From Opimibacter sp041746735 (lineage in GTDB: Bacteria > Bacteroidota > Bacteroidia > Chitinophagales > Saprospiraceae): DNA of 64,000 bases. A program made the position numbers and the translations under genes. The notes beneath the pieces were generated by a model, which was not told where the DNA came from, searched no databases, and saw only the letters and a program-made list of their open reading frames with translations. This document shows positions 28,145 through 38,100 of this stretch, piece after piece. How positions within the stretch are numbered: the stretch's first letter is position 1; each line of letters opens with the position of its first letter. Where the stretch lies: positions 1-64,000 of the forward strand of contig JBGTGP010000028.1 in NCBI GenBank assembly GCA_041746735.1. Reading direction: 5' to 3'.

Positions 28145-28152
28145 CATCTTTG
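28145..28152 (+). promoter_or_regulatory. Putative -7 box (CATCTTTG) for the dapD operon
   Basis: One mismatch to TAnnTTTG, 24 nt before the dapD ATG. A T-rich stretch at 28115-28137 could supply the -33 contact. Confidence 0.4.
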
Positions 28153-28176
28153 CGTCTCTAACTACTCACATCATAC

Positions 28177-28995
28177 ATGCACCCACTCCAGCCTATCATC
28201 GAAGCCGCCTGGGACGACCGCAATCTCCTGACGGATAAAGACACCCAATATGCCATCCTCGAATCCATCAATCTGCTCAACCAGGGACAATTGCGTGTGG
28301 CAGAGCAGCAGGGACCTGGTCAGTGGACCGTCAATGACTGGGTGAAAAAAGCTATCACGCTCTATTTTCCGATTCAGAAAATGGAAACTATTGAAGTGGG
28401 GCCTTTTGAGTTTTATGACAAGATCCCGCTCCGAAAAGGGTTTGCCCGGCAGGGCGTAAGGGTCGTCCCGCATGCGCTGGTCCGTAATGGTGCCTACGTG
28501 GAATCCGGTGCCATCCTCATGCCGTCCTATGTCAATATCGGAGCATGGGTAGGATCCGGCACCATGGTGGATACCTGGGCTACCGTGGGCTCCTGCGCCC
28601 AGATCGGCCGCAACGTTCATCTGAGCGGGGGTGTCGGTATCGGAGGTGTGTTGGAACCACCTCAGGCCAGTCCGAATATCATAGAAGATGATTGCTTTAT
28701 CGGATCACGGTGTATCATTGTGGAAGGAGTCATTGTAGAACAAGAGGCGGTATTGGGGGCCAACGTGGTCATCACCCAATCAACCCATATCATCGATGTG
28801 ACGGGACCCGAACCTGTCACCTGGAAGGGTCGCGTACCTGCCCGGTCGGTCGTCATTCCAGGCACCTATGAAAAGAATTTTCCCGCCGGCAAGTATCATG
28901 TACCCTGCGCCCTGATCATAGGCAAGCGGCAGGCTTCGACCGACAAGAAAGTATCCCTCAATGCTGCCCTTCGCGAGCATCAGGTGGCGGTCTGA
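28177..28995 (+). CDS. dapD: 2,3,4,5-tetrahydropyridine-2,6-dicarboxylate N-succinyltransferase
   Basis: A 272-residue acyltransferase of the left-handed beta-helix type. It transfers succinyl from succinyl-CoA to tetrahydrodipicolinate in the succinylase branch of the meso-diaminopimelate/lysine pathway. The helical N-terminal domain is followed by hexapeptide repeats (GAYVESGAILMPSYVNIGAW, VGSCAQIGRNVHLSGG) and the conserved GGVLEPPQASPNIIEDDCFIG. Length and motifs match the family end to end. It appears to start an operon with deoC, a SPOR protein and rodA, tying peptidoglycan-precursor supply to wall synthesis. Confidence 0.97.
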   Translation: MHPLQPIIEAAWDDRNLLTDKDTQYAILESINLLNQGQLRVAEQQGPGQWTVNDWVKKAITLYFPIQKMETIEVGPFEFYDKIPLRKGFARQGVRVVPHALVRNGAYVESGAILMPSYVNIGAWVGSGTMVDTWATVGSCAQIGRNVHLSGGVGIGGVLEPPQASPNIIEDDCFIGSRCIIVEGVIVEQEAVLGANVVITQSTHIIDVTGPEPVTWKGRVPARSVVIPGTYEKNFPAGKYHVPCALIIGKRQASTDKKVSLNAALREHQVAV

Positions 28996-29016
28996 ACTTT
29001 TCCCTTCGGGATATAG

Positions 29017-29024
29017 TATCTTCG
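29017..29024 (+). promoter_or_regulatory. Possible internal promoter box (TATCTTCG) before deoC
   Basis: One mismatch to TAnnTTTG, 7 nt before the deoC ATG, with a TTTT run at 28998-29001 at about the right distance. It may give deoC a separate, nearly leaderless transcript. Confidence 0.3.
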
Positions 29025-29031
29025 GGGCTGT

Positions 29032-29697
29032 ATGCAATTGGCCCATTATATTGATCACAGCTACCTCCGTCCTGACTGTAACGAAGCGATCATCGATCGC
29101 CTGATCTGGGAGTCAAAGGAATATGGCTTTAAAGCCATTTGCATACCGCCGATGTATCTGCAGTACGCCAAAGAAAAGGCCGGGGAACGATCCTTTCTTT
29201 TATGCACAGTAGCTGGCTTTCCCATTGGATATGATCATGTGGAAGCCAAGCTCGCTTCACTCCACCGCTCAGCTGATCTGGGCGCTGATGAGGTGGATGT
29301 CGTGATCAACCTTTCCGCAGTCAAAACCGGTCATTGGGTACTGACACGCAACGAACTGACAGTACTTCATCAGGCCGCCATCGAACGCGGTATCACCCTC
29401 AAATGTATCATCGAGGCCCAGTTGCTCACCGAAGATGAAATCATGCAGATCTGCGAGATCAGCAATGAACTCCGGTTGCATTACGTTAAGACTTCCACCG
29501 GATTTTTTGGTGATCCTGTACGCGAAGAAACACTTCGGTTGCTGCGCAGACATCTGGATCCTTTGATCCGCATCAAAGCTTCCGGGGGCATCAACCGATA
29601 CAACCATGCGATGAAGATGATACGAGCTGGTGCAGACCGGCTGGGATGCAGCCAGAGTGTCGCCATTATTAAAGAAACTATTCAGGACCCTTCTTAG
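29032..29697 (+). CDS. deoC: Deoxyribose-phosphate aldolase
   Basis: A 221-residue class I aldolase that splits 2-deoxyribose-5-phosphate into glyceraldehyde-3-phosphate and acetaldehyde in deoxynucleoside catabolism. The Schiff-base lysine lies in VKTSTGF. The second active-site lysine is in RIKASGGI, and ADEVDVVINL marks the early TIM-barrel strands. It lies 36 bp after dapD and 4 bp before the SPOR gene, so it is probably part of the same operon although its metabolism is unrelated. Confidence 0.96.
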   Translation: MQLAHYIDHSYLRPDCNEAIIDRLIWESKEYGFKAICIPPMYLQYAKEKAGERSFLLCTVAGFPIGYDHVEAKLASLHRSADLGADEVDVVINLSAVKTGHWVLTRNELTVLHQAAIERGITLKCIIEAQLLTEDEIMQICEISNELRLHYVKTSTGFFGDPVREETLRLLRRHLDPLIRIKASGGINRYNHAMKMIRAGADRLGCSQSVAIIKETIQDPS

Positions 29698-29701
29698 GTT
29701 T

Positions 29702-30133
29702 ATGATGCCGTATACAACCTCCGCTTCTGTGATCCGGTTTTTACTTTCTGCCTCCCTGGTCAGTTTTATGCTGCTGGTTTCAGTATCTGATCTATCCGGT
29801 CAGCTGACCGAAGCGCCGCAGGTGTCGGCGCTGATGGAGCGATGGAAGGCCTATAACCGGGATCATCAGGAGATCCGGGGATGGCGTATACAGATTCTGG
29901 CCACGGTGGATCGCAGACAGGTTGAGTCGATTCGGCGACAGTTTGAAAACCGTTATCCGGATTATCCCGTCCACTTTGTGCACAATGACCCCTATTATCA
30001 CCTTAAAGTAGGCGCGTTTATGACCATGCAGAAAGCGCAGGCATTTCTAAGAAAAATGCAGACCGACTATCCTCAGGCTATACCGGTAACTGACCATCTC
30101 AAGGTAGAGGAGTTACTCCTCTACGATCAATAA
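29702..30133 (+). CDS. Secreted SPOR-domain protein
   Basis: A 143-residue protein with a signal peptide or anchor (about 10-33, ending near LSGQ) and one SPOR-like repeat domain (about 58-140; WRIQILATVDRRQVES, YYHLKVGAFMTMQKAQAFLRKM). It probably binds peptidoglycan in the periplasm. The frame is open further upstream into deoC, but ATG codons at 29702 and 29705 lie just after the deoC stop and precede a proper signal peptide. It is followed 13 bp later by rodA, which fits a role in cell-wall elongation or division. Confidence 0.85.
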   Translation: MMPYTTSASVIRFLLSASLVSFMLLVSVSDLSGQLTEAPQVSALMERWKAYNRDHQEIRGWRIQILATVDRRQVESIRRQFENRYPDYPVHFVHNDPYYHLKVGAFMTMQKAQAFLRKMQTDYPQAIPVTDHLKVEELLLYDQ

Positions 30134-30146
30134 ACAGCTACGGCCG

Positions 30147-31535
30147 ATGAAACAATTTGACTGGATCAGTTTTGCCATTGTCATCAGCCTGATCATCATC
30201 GGCCTGATGATGGTATATGCTGCAGGGTATCAGCCGGAGGCGGACCGGTCCTTTCTCTCTACACAAGCAGGACGTCAAAGCATGTTTGCACTTGCCGCAC
30301 TGCTTATCCTCGCCGGAGCACATCTGATCGACTGGAAATTCTGGAGCGGATTTGCCTATCCGTTTTATGCGTTTACGCTTATACTGCTGGTGCTGGTGTT
30401 GATTTTTGGTGCAACGATAAAAGGCTCCACAAGCTGGTTTCAAATAGCCGGTGCTTCTTTTCAACCTTCAGAGTTGGCCAAGGTAGGAACGATCATGGCG
30501 TTGGCGTCTTTTTTGAGCCATCACAGGACCCGTGTATCCGACACGCGCGATCTGTTGGTCGCTTCAGGGATCATCCTGCTACCCACCGCCCTGGTACTCG
30601 CACAAGGAGACGCTGGTTCGGCGCTGGTTTTCTTATCCATTTTTCTGGTTTTGTTCCGGGAAGGCATAGTGATCTGGGTACCGGTGCTCTCCTTCATCCT
30701 GGCCTCTTTGTTTGTCCTCACGCTCAAATTTGATGTGTTAGTGGTGCTTCCGGTGCTGCTCTTTGCCGGAGGCATATTTTTATTGACTCACCTCAAGCGC
30801 AAAGCCTCTCATCTGGTGGTCAGTGCTGCCGCCATTATCGCTGCGATTTTACTCACCATACTCCGCCAACTTGACATGGTGATCGGCTTGTCTTTTTTCT
30901 TTATGCTGTATGCGATAGTAGAAAATTTTCTGTCCCACCAAATTCGACAGGTTGTTTTATTATCGGTCGGGGTGGCGTTGTTGTTTGGATTCGCCTACAC
31001 CAGTGAATATATTTTTGACAATGTGCTGAAGTCCCATCAGCAGGACCGGATCAATGTGTGGCTCAACCCCGAAGACTGTGATCCCCGCGGTTCATTATAC
31101 AACATCCTGCAATCCAAAATCGCCATTGGTTCAGGTGGGTTTACCGGTAAGGGATATCTCGAGGGCACGATGACCAAGCTCAATTATGTGCCGGAGCAGA
31201 GCACGGATTTTATCTATAGCATCATCGGAGAGGAACATGGTTTTATCGGATCTGTGGCGGTCATCCTGCTCTTTTTGATCCTGATGCTCCGGATTATCAA
31301 TATCGGAGAGCGGGCCCGTATTCCATTCATTCGGCATTATGCGTATGGGGCCGTAGGCATCATGTTTATCCACTTTTTTGTCAATATCGGCATGACGATG
31401 GGGATCATGCCGGTGATCGGTATTCCATTGCCGTTTATCAGTTCGGGTGGTTCCTCCTTGCTGGGCTTCAGCCTGCTCATTGGGGTTCTCCTCAGTATGG
31501 ACTCCAGTTGGGTCCGATCGAGAAGAGTCCTGTAA
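30147..31535 (+). CDS. rodA: Rod-shape determining SEDS glycosyltransferase RodA
   Basis: A 462-residue polytopic membrane protein of the SEDS family, which polymerises lipid II into glycan strands together with a class B PBP. Hydrophobic segments occur throughout, with the first at about 5-22. Conserved signatures are FQPSELAKVG, YVPEQSTDFIYSIIGEEHGF and the C-terminal PFISSGGSS. The internal loop region around 190-290 has several extra hydrophobic segments, making it longer than E. coli RodA (370); such longer forms are seen in Bacteroidota. No mreBCD or PBP2 gene is in the window. It is the last gene of the dapD-deoC-SPOR-rodA run. Confidence 0.93.
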   Translation: MKQFDWISFAIVISLIIIGLMMVYAAGYQPEADRSFLSTQAGRQSMFALAALLILAGAHLIDWKFWSGFAYPFYAFTLILLVLVLIFGATIKGSTSWFQIAGASFQPSELAKVGTIMALASFLSHHRTRVSDTRDLLVASGIILLPTALVLAQGDAGSALVFLSIFLVLFREGIVIWVPVLSFILASLFVLTLKFDVLVVLPVLLFAGGIFLLTHLKRKASHLVVSAAAIIAAILLTILRQLDMVIGLSFFFMLYAIVENFLSHQIRQVVLLSVGVALLFGFAYTSEYIFDNVLKSHQQDRINVWLNPEDCDPRGSLYNILQSKIAIGSGGFTGKGYLEGTMTKLNYVPEQSTDFIYSIIGEEHGFIGSVAVILLFLILMLRIINIGERARIPFIRHYAYGAVGIMFIHFFVNIGMTMGIMPVIGIPLPFISSGGSSLLGFSLLIGVLLSMDSSWVRSRRVL

Positions 31536-31616
31536 AGGCCTTTAGTGCTGGTAGGTAACGGACGGCGGACCTATTTGTATCTTAGCCTTCACAATTCAAC
31601 GAACTAAACCATCTAC

Positions 31617-32678
31617 ATGGGCACCATCCGCGCAGGCATTACCATAGGGGACATCAATGGCATCGGCCTCGAAGTCATCATCAAAGCGCTGTCACATCCG
31701 TCTGTCACCCAACTATGTACCCCGGTCATCTATGGTGCCAGTAAGGTGGTGAGTTATCATAAAAACATTGTCAATCCGCCTGATTTCACCTTTCATACCA
31801 CCGGTACAGCAGACAAGATCTATCACCAGAAGATCAACGTAGTCAATGTCTGGCAGGATAATATCAATATCGAACTCGGTAAGGAAACCGAAGAGGCAGG
31901 CCGGATCGCCCATGTTGCATTGGACCGGGCCGTTCGGGATTTGAAGGAAGGTCATATCGATGTTCTGGTCACTGCGCCCATCAGTAAAAATGCTATGCAT
32001 ATGGCGGGCTTTGCCTATCCGGGTCATACCGAGTATCTCGCGCATGAGTTTGGCGGCAAGCCGGGATTGATGATGATGGTGGCGGATACTTTCCGGGTAG
32101 GCCTCGTCACGACCCACCTCCCATTGAGTCAGGTATCGGCCGCTATCACCAGAGAAAAGATTAAATCCGCGCTCGACATCCTCATCAATTCGTTGCGGAT
32201 TGATTTTGGCATAGGCCGTCCGGTCATTGCGGTCTTGGGCCTGAATCCGCATGCCGGTGAAAACGGGCATCTCGGCAAAGAAGACGATGAGATCATCCAG
32301 CCCGTTATTCTTGAGGCAAAAAAATCAGGCGATCTGGTCATGGGTCCGTATCCGGCAGATGGTTTTTTCGGGGCCATGCAGCATCGTAAGTTTGATGGTG
32401 TGCTGGCGATGTATCATGATCAGGGGCTGATTCCCTTTAAAATGCTTCATTTTCAGGACGGCGTTAACTATACGGCCGGACTGCCATATGTGCGTACCTC
32501 CCCGGACCATGGTACGGCCTATGAGATCGCAGGTAAAAATGAAGCGGATCCCACTTCATTCAGAACAGCGCTGTTCACAGCCGTTGATATCTTCCGGGCC
32601 CGTGACCGGCATCGTAAAGACATCGCCCATTCGGTACGAAAAACGCCAAAGTCATCCGAGATTCCCGAGGAAATGTAA
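31617..32678 (+). CDS. pdxA: 4-hydroxythreonine-4-phosphate dehydrogenase
   Basis: A 353-residue NAD-dependent, metal-requiring oxidoreductase of pyridoxal-5-phosphate synthesis (DXP-dependent route). Family motifs include GDINGIGLEV, VTAPISKNAM, GHTEYLA, TTHLPL (metal His), GLNPHAGENGH, GPYPADGFF and AMYHDQGLIPFK. The C-terminal ~20 residues (charged, ending in PEEM) extend past the usual end. It lies 81 bp after rodA and probably has its own promoter; TATCTTAG at 31578-31585 is a weak candidate. The reaction feeds PdxJ, which is not in the window. Confidence 0.96.
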   Translation: MGTIRAGITIGDINGIGLEVIIKALSHPSVTQLCTPVIYGASKVVSYHKNIVNPPDFTFHTTGTADKIYHQKINVVNVWQDNINIELGKETEEAGRIAHVALDRAVRDLKEGHIDVLVTAPISKNAMHMAGFAYPGHTEYLAHEFGGKPGLMMMVADTFRVGLVTTHLPLSQVSAAITREKIKSALDILINSLRIDFGIGRPVIAVLGLNPHAGENGHLGKEDDEIIQPVILEAKKSGDLVMGPYPADGFFGAMQHRKFDGVLAMYHDQGLIPFKMLHFQDGVNYTAGLPYVRTSPDHGTAYEIAGKNEADPTSFRTALFTAVDIFRARDRHRKDIAHSVRKTPKSSEIPEEM

Positions 32679-32776
32679 TAATCAGGTGGCTGAGATTGGT
32701 TTCCGGGCCCGCGGTGACTTTGGCTTCTGAAAAATGAACAAGTTCAGTTCGGTGAGACGATCTGTTTCGTTGATAT

Positions 32777-33373
32777 TTACTCGTCTTGCGCTGTGCCCAC
32801 ATCTACAGATGATGTGAGTGTCGAACGATCTACATATTTGACGGTATAGTAATCGAGTTCGTGTAAATGATACAGACGTATCGTTCGTATCAGCTTGTCG
32901 GCATAGGCTGGATCAGTGGCATAGCCACACAATTGAAGACCTTTGGCCCAGGCCTCAAATTCAGTCCGTCCATATCCAAACAACCCCTGATAATGCGGTG
33001 TCTGCATCAGAAAGTGGCTATGATCTTCATAGGAGGCCAGGACAGAGTCGTATTTCCTGAAGCAGGAAGGAATGAGATTGCCTGCTGCATCCCGGTCATC
33101 ATCCGGATGATAATAGGCCTCTCCGGTCCAGTAGCTTTTACACTTGATCCCAAAATGATTATTCGATTGTCTGGCGAGCCAGGATGCACCGGCATTGGAT
33201 TCAATGATAGCCTGAGCCATCGTGATGCTGGCCGGAATACCGGATCGTTCCATCTCATCGATCGCGGCATACTTATAGGTTTCAATGTAAGAGAGTACAT
33301 TGGGTTTCATCTCTTCTTTCATGCGGCCCATGGTGAGCGGCATCAAAAACAGGAGGCTTTTTATCAGTATCAT
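32777..33373 (-). CDS. Secreted glucosaminidase-domain peptidoglycan hydrolase
   Basis: A 198-residue exported protein with a short signal peptide (about 1-16) and an N-acetylglucosaminidase (FlgJ/AcmA-type, GH73-like) domain spanning most of the chain. The likely catalytic Glu is in AQAIIESNAGAS, followed by NNHFGIKC and FRKYDSVLASYEDHSHFL. It should cut glycan strands of peptidoglycan during growth or separation. It has no LysM or SPOR binding module. It is convergent with pdxA and divergent from the gene at 33477. Confidence 0.88.
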   Translation of the reverse strand: MILIKSLLFLMPLTMGRMKEEMKPNVLSYIETYKYAAIDEMERSGIPASITMAQAIIESNAGASWLARQSNNHFGIKCKSYWTGEAYYHPDDDRDAAGNLIPSCFRKYDSVLASYEDHSHFLMQTPHYQGLFGYGRTEFEAWAKGLQLCGYATDPAYADKLIRTIRLYHLHELDYYTVKYVDRSTLTSSVDVGTAQDE

Positions 33374-33464
33374 ACGTTAGGTGGTGCGATGAAGTATTTT
33401 CTCACTCAGTCCTGCCAAATTCTGTGCCAAACACAACGACATAGAAGTGAAAGGGCAAAAAGGG

Positions 33465-33472
33465 TATTTTTG
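33465..33472 (+). promoter_or_regulatory. -7 box (TATTTTTG) 4 nt before the MDMPI-like gene
   Basis: A perfect TAnnTTTG match with four bases before the ATG at 33477, again implying a leaderless transcript. No -33 motif is clear. Confidence 0.5.
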
Positions 33473-33476
33473 AAAG

Positions 33477-34310
33477 ATGGAGCAAGAAGTTCCGATTCCT
33501 ACTGTTCATCTCATCGCCGAAATCGACCTGATGCTCATCGGGTTGCTCGGTGCCTTGTCCCCGGAGGACTGGCTCAAACCCACCTGGGCCAGCGCATGGA
33601 GCGTGAAAGATGTTGTTGCCCATTTGCTTGATGGCAATATCAGGGGCTTATCAACTGGCCGTGATCAATACACGGGGTCACCCACTCCGAATATCGATGG
33701 ATATACTGATCTGGTCGCCTATCTCAACGGGCTCAATGTATCGTGGGTAGAGGCGATGAAGCGGGCCAGCACGACGGTGCTCATCGATTTACTGGATCAT
33801 ACCAACCAGCAATATCAGACGCATCTGGCCTCACTGGACCCGTTCGCATCTGCCATCTTTTCTGTTGCCTGGGCTGGAGAAACCACATCCGAAAACTGGT
33901 TTCATATCGCTCGTGAATACACCGAAAAATGGCATCATCAGCAGCAAATCCGGGAGGCTACAGGACATCCGGATCCTTTGCTTGAGCCCAGGTATTATAT
34001 CCCATACCTGGAGACGTGTATGCGGGCGTTCCCGTACCACCTCCGTGACAGTGGTGGTCAGCCCGGGGATTATATAACACTGACCATCACAGACACCGGT
34101 GTCTGGTATGTAGTGAAGAATACAGTTGGGTGGGCCGTTGGCAGAAATAAAGGTATCCGTATGGTCTGCTCCCTGGATATACAACGTGATGTGGCGTGGC
34201 GGATTTTTTCCGGCCAGATACGTGGACCTGAGCTGATACGATATATCCGACAGGATGGTAATCCGGTCCTGGCGAATCACTTGTTGCAGGCAAGAGCTTT
34301 TATGGTATAG
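33477..34310 (+). CDS. DinB/MDMPI-type putative metal-dependent thiol-transferase
   Basis: A 277-residue cytosolic protein whose N-terminal half is the maleylpyruvate isomerase N-terminal (MDMPI_N, DinB-like four-helix) domain. WSVKDVVAHLLDGN provides the first metal-binding His, and HIAREYTEKWHHQQQIREATG provides the later His pair. Characterised relatives in actinobacteria use mycothiol. Bacteroidota are not known to make mycothiol, so the thiol partner, if any, would differ. The substrate is unknown. It is followed 65 bp later by the LOG-family gene. Confidence 0.75.
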   Translation: MEQEVPIPTVHLIAEIDLMLIGLLGALSPEDWLKPTWASAWSVKDVVAHLLDGNIRGLSTGRDQYTGSPTPNIDGYTDLVAYLNGLNVSWVEAMKRASTTVLIDLLDHTNQQYQTHLASLDPFASAIFSVAWAGETTSENWFHIAREYTEKWHHQQQIREATGHPDPLLEPRYYIPYLETCMRAFPYHLRDSGGQPGDYITLTITDTGVWYVVKNTVGWAVGRNKGIRMVCSLDIQRDVAWRIFSGQIRGPELIRYIRQDGNPVLANHLLQARAFMV

Positions 34311-34375
34311 AGGGTTTCTGTAAAAAATCCGTTTCTTCGTCCGGTTCGCTATTTACAATAAAAGAGTTCGATTCA

Positions 34376-35158
34376 ATGTCATCTACCATGTCATCCCCAC
34401 CAGAGGCGCCATCCGGAAACGATGAAAAGATTATCGCTGATCGGTATAATTATCTGGAAGGGCCGAAGTCAAGAACCAGTGAGCTGGCCTTCACCTTTAA
34501 AGTCTTCTGGCAGTTCATAAAGGGATTCAGGAAACTTCATTTTGTGGGTCCGTGTGTGACGGTATTTGGGTCGGCACGATTTCATCCTGATCATACCTAT
34601 TACAAATTAGGAGAGGCGGTAGGTGCGGCGATTGTGCGCACGGGATTTACGGTCATGACGGGTGGAGGGCCGGGAGTGATGGAGGCGGCCAACAAAGGAG
34701 CCTATGAGGCCGGTGGGTTTAGTGTGGGATGTAATATCAGACTGCCTCACGAACAGGCACCCAATCTGTACATGCATGAGTGGGTGACACTGGATTATTT
34801 CTTTGTTCGCAAATTTATGCTGCTCAAGTATTCGTATGCCTTTGTCGTCTTGCCGGGTGGATGGGGTACCATGGATGAGCTCTTTGAAACCCTGACGCTG
34901 GTTCAGACAGGTATGATCCACCATTTTCCGGTTGTCGTGATGGGACGGGAGTACTATCAGCCTCTCATGGAGTACCTGGATATGATGATCGATCGTGGCA
35001 CCATATCAAAGGATGATCTGCGCTATGTGACCCTCACTGATGATCCGGAAGAGGCCATGGATTTTCTGAACACCTATATCCGGGCACACTACAAAATCCA
35101 CCAGCGAAAAAGGTTTTGGATGCTCGGGGAGCGAAAGATGCCAATATCAGGAAAGTAA
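34376..35158 (+). CDS. LOG-family nucleoside 5'-monophosphate phosphoribohydrolase
   Basis: A 260-residue Rossmann-fold protein of the TIGR00730/LOG group (cytokinin riboside 5'-monophosphate phosphoribohydrolase-like, often misnamed lysine decarboxylase). The signature PGGWGTMDELFE matches PGGxGTxxE, and GGGPGVMEAANKGA marks the nucleotide site. Known members release the base from AMP or cytokinin nucleotides. The 3' end overlaps the convergent RND pump gene by 12 bp, which is unusual and leaves no room for a shared terminator. Confidence 0.9.
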   Translation: MSSTMSSPPEAPSGNDEKIIADRYNYLEGPKSRTSELAFTFKVFWQFIKGFRKLHFVGPCVTVFGSARFHPDHTYYKLGEAVGAAIVRTGFTVMTGGGPGVMEAANKGAYEAGGFSVGCNIRLPHEQAPNLYMHEWVTLDYFFVRKFMLLKYSYAFVVLPGGWGTMDELFETLTLVQTGMIHHFPVVVMGREYYQPLMEYLDMMIDRGTISKDDLRYVTLTDDPEEAMDFLNTYIRAHYKIHQRKRFWMLGERKMPISGK

Positions 35159-38100
35159 TTTTTCCTTTTTGCGTGCAAAATAACTTCGTACAGCCTTTTC
35201 CCCGAAGGTATAAAATACCGCTGGAGTCACCACCATATCCAGCAGGGTGCTACTGATCAATCCACCCAGGATGACAGTAGCAACAGGATATAGGATTTCC
35301 TTTCCCGGAGCTTGTGGATCCAGCGTCAGGGGTATGAGTGCCAGCGCTGCCACCAGGGCTGTCATCAAAACGGGTACCAGTCTTTCAAGGGATCCCCGAA
35401 TGATCATTTTCTTATCAAATGATTCTCCCTCATGTTCGATCAGGTGGAGGTAGTGTGAAATCATCATAATGCCGTTTCGCGAAGCGATTCCTGTCAATGT
35501 GATAAAACCCACGAGCGTGGCCACGGAAAACACCCCTCCGGTCAGGATCACGGCCACCACACTTCCGATAAGCGCCAGCGGAATATTGAGCATGATCTGG
35601 ACCACGATCTGATACGATTTGAAATGGGAGAACAGCACCAGAAAAATACCGGCAAAGGAGAAAATACTCAGCAGAAGAATAAGCTTAGTGGCAGATTGCT
35701 GGCTTTCAAACTGACCTCCATACTGAATATAAAATCCTTGTGGCAGCCTTACCTGCTCTTCAATTCGGCGTTGAATATCTTTGACGGTCGTTCCCAGGTC
35801 ACGATCCTGTACATTACAACTCACGGTGATTTTACGCTGCGTATTCTCATGTGCGATGGTATTGATACTGGTCGTGTTTTCAATATGGGCGATCTGTTGT
35901 AATGGGATGAGACTGCCATCGGGGGCATCGATCAGTGTATTCCGTATAGCTTCGATATTGGTTCGCTCTTCTTCCGTAGCCCGCAGAAGAATATCGAACG
36001 TACGGTCGCCATCCAGAATTTGGCCCACCACTTTTCCATTGTGAAAGATCTCGAGGTCTTGTGCTACTTTTCCGGCCTGCAGACCATATCGTTGAAGGGC
36101 TTCCCGGTTGACTTTGATCAGGAGTTGAGGCACCATTACCTGTCGTTCGACCTGAATATCCACCACGCCATCTATAGGTAGGATCGTTGCGGCGATCTCA
36201 TTGGCATAGGAACGTAAAGCAGTCAAATCATGACCATAGAGTTTAATGGCTACCTGGGCACGTACACCGGACAACAGATGATCAAGTCGATGCGAAATCG
36301 GCTGACCCACGTTGACTGACACCCCTTTGAGGATGCCCAGCTTCTGACGTATATCCATGACGATTTCATCTCTCGACCTGACCGGATCCGATATTAACTC
36401 CACATCAATCTCAGAGTTTGATACAGGTTCGACATGTTCATCCAATTCAGCACGACCTGTACGACGGCTCACATACTCGACTTCAGGAACCTGAAGCATG
36501 AGTTCTTCAGCCATCGTTCCGATTTTATTGCTTTCTTCCAATGATGTTCCCGGAGGCGTGGACAAGTTGATGGTAAATGAACCTTCATTGAATGGCGGAA
36601 GAAACTCGGTGCCCAAAAAAGGCAATACCCCAATAGATGTCACAATCAAAAGTGCTGCCATCCCGATGATGGTTCTGGGTCGATCAAGACTCCACCGCAA
36701 TATGTGGGTATCCTTTGCTTTGAGCCAGCGGACCAGCGGACTTTCTTTCTGTGCGCCGGAGCCGGAGAAAAATGCTCTTATCCCTTTTCCCCATGCGCCC
36801 TTCACATTGGATTCGTCCGCGGGAGGAATACGTGGTTTCTGACCCAATAGATAACTGCAAAGTGCCGGAGTCAGAGTCAGGGACACCAGTAACGACGCCA
36901 GGATGGAGGTAATGTAGGCCACGCCCAGAGGTGCAAATATCCTGCCCTCAATCCCCTGCATATAAAAGAGAGGAATAAAGACCAGCACGACGATAATGGT
37001 GGCGTAGACGATCGAGTTTCTGATCTCACGACTGGCATTATACACCACCTGGAGTAAGGGTAATGGTTGGGGTGAGGTTTGATTTTCGCGAATACGCCGG
37101 AATACATTTTCCACATCGACAATGGCATCATCGACCAGTTCACCAATCGCTATGGCCAATCCGCCCAGGGTAAGGGTATTGATGCTCAATCCGAATAGCT
37201 TAAAGATAATGGCCGTAATCACCAGGGATAAGGGTATAGCCGTGAGCGTAATGAAAGTAGTTCGAAAGTTGAGCAGGAATAACAACAGGACAATGACGAC
37301 CAGAATGAATCCATCCCGCAGAGCATGCTCGACATTGGTCAGCGCGGATTCAATAAAATTTTTCTGCTGAAATATATTGGCATTGAGCTGGACATCCGGT
37401 GGTAGAGAGGGCTTCAATTCTTCCAGCGCTTTTTCCACTTGCCGCGTTAGTGTTACTGTATTGAAAGCAGGTTGTTTTTCAACCGTCAGGATGACCGCGG
37501 GTCTGGCGTTGATGCTGGCATCACCACGTTTGACGGCTCCACCATATTGTACCTCTGCGACCTGCGAGAGCAGTACTGGCAATCCGTCACGGTTGGCCAC
37601 CACCGTATTTTTGAGATCCTCCAGCGTATACGCCCTGCCGACATTTCGAATCAAGACTTCAGATCCGTATTGATTGAAAAAGCCGCCGGTACTATTCTGA
37701 TTGGTCAGCTGGAGCGCTTTATCGAGTTCATCTATACTGAGATTGAATTGCTTCAGTCTGGAGGAAGATACCAGTACCTGATATTGCAGGCGTTCTCCGC
37801 CGATGGGGATGACCTGGGCTACCCCTTTGATGCTCATCAGGCGTCTCCGGATTGTAAAATCAGCCAGTGTTCGAAGATCAGCAGGGGATGTACTGTCTGC
37901 GGATATACCGACGAGCATAATCTGTCCCATGACACTACTGATAGGTCCCATGACCGGGACGATCGCATTGGGGAGTTGAACGGTCTGTAATTTTTCAGAG
38001 ACCAGCTGTCGGGCCCGGTAAATATCGGTCGACCAGTCAAACTCAACAAAGACCATTCCGATCCCAATAGTCGAACTGCTGCGGACAGCTTCTACTCCAG

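Larger units (their letters stand above)
27915..28176. other. Intergenic region with inverted heptamer arrays before dapD
   Basis: No gene is seen. TATACGCCATTTATGACATAT near 28029 is related to the repeats at 20904-20937. Positions 28072-28106 are about five copies of CACTACT, the inverted form of the AGTAGTG array. Positions 28105-28135 carry CTTTACC heptamers. A near-match -7 box for dapD is at 28145. Confidence 0.6.
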
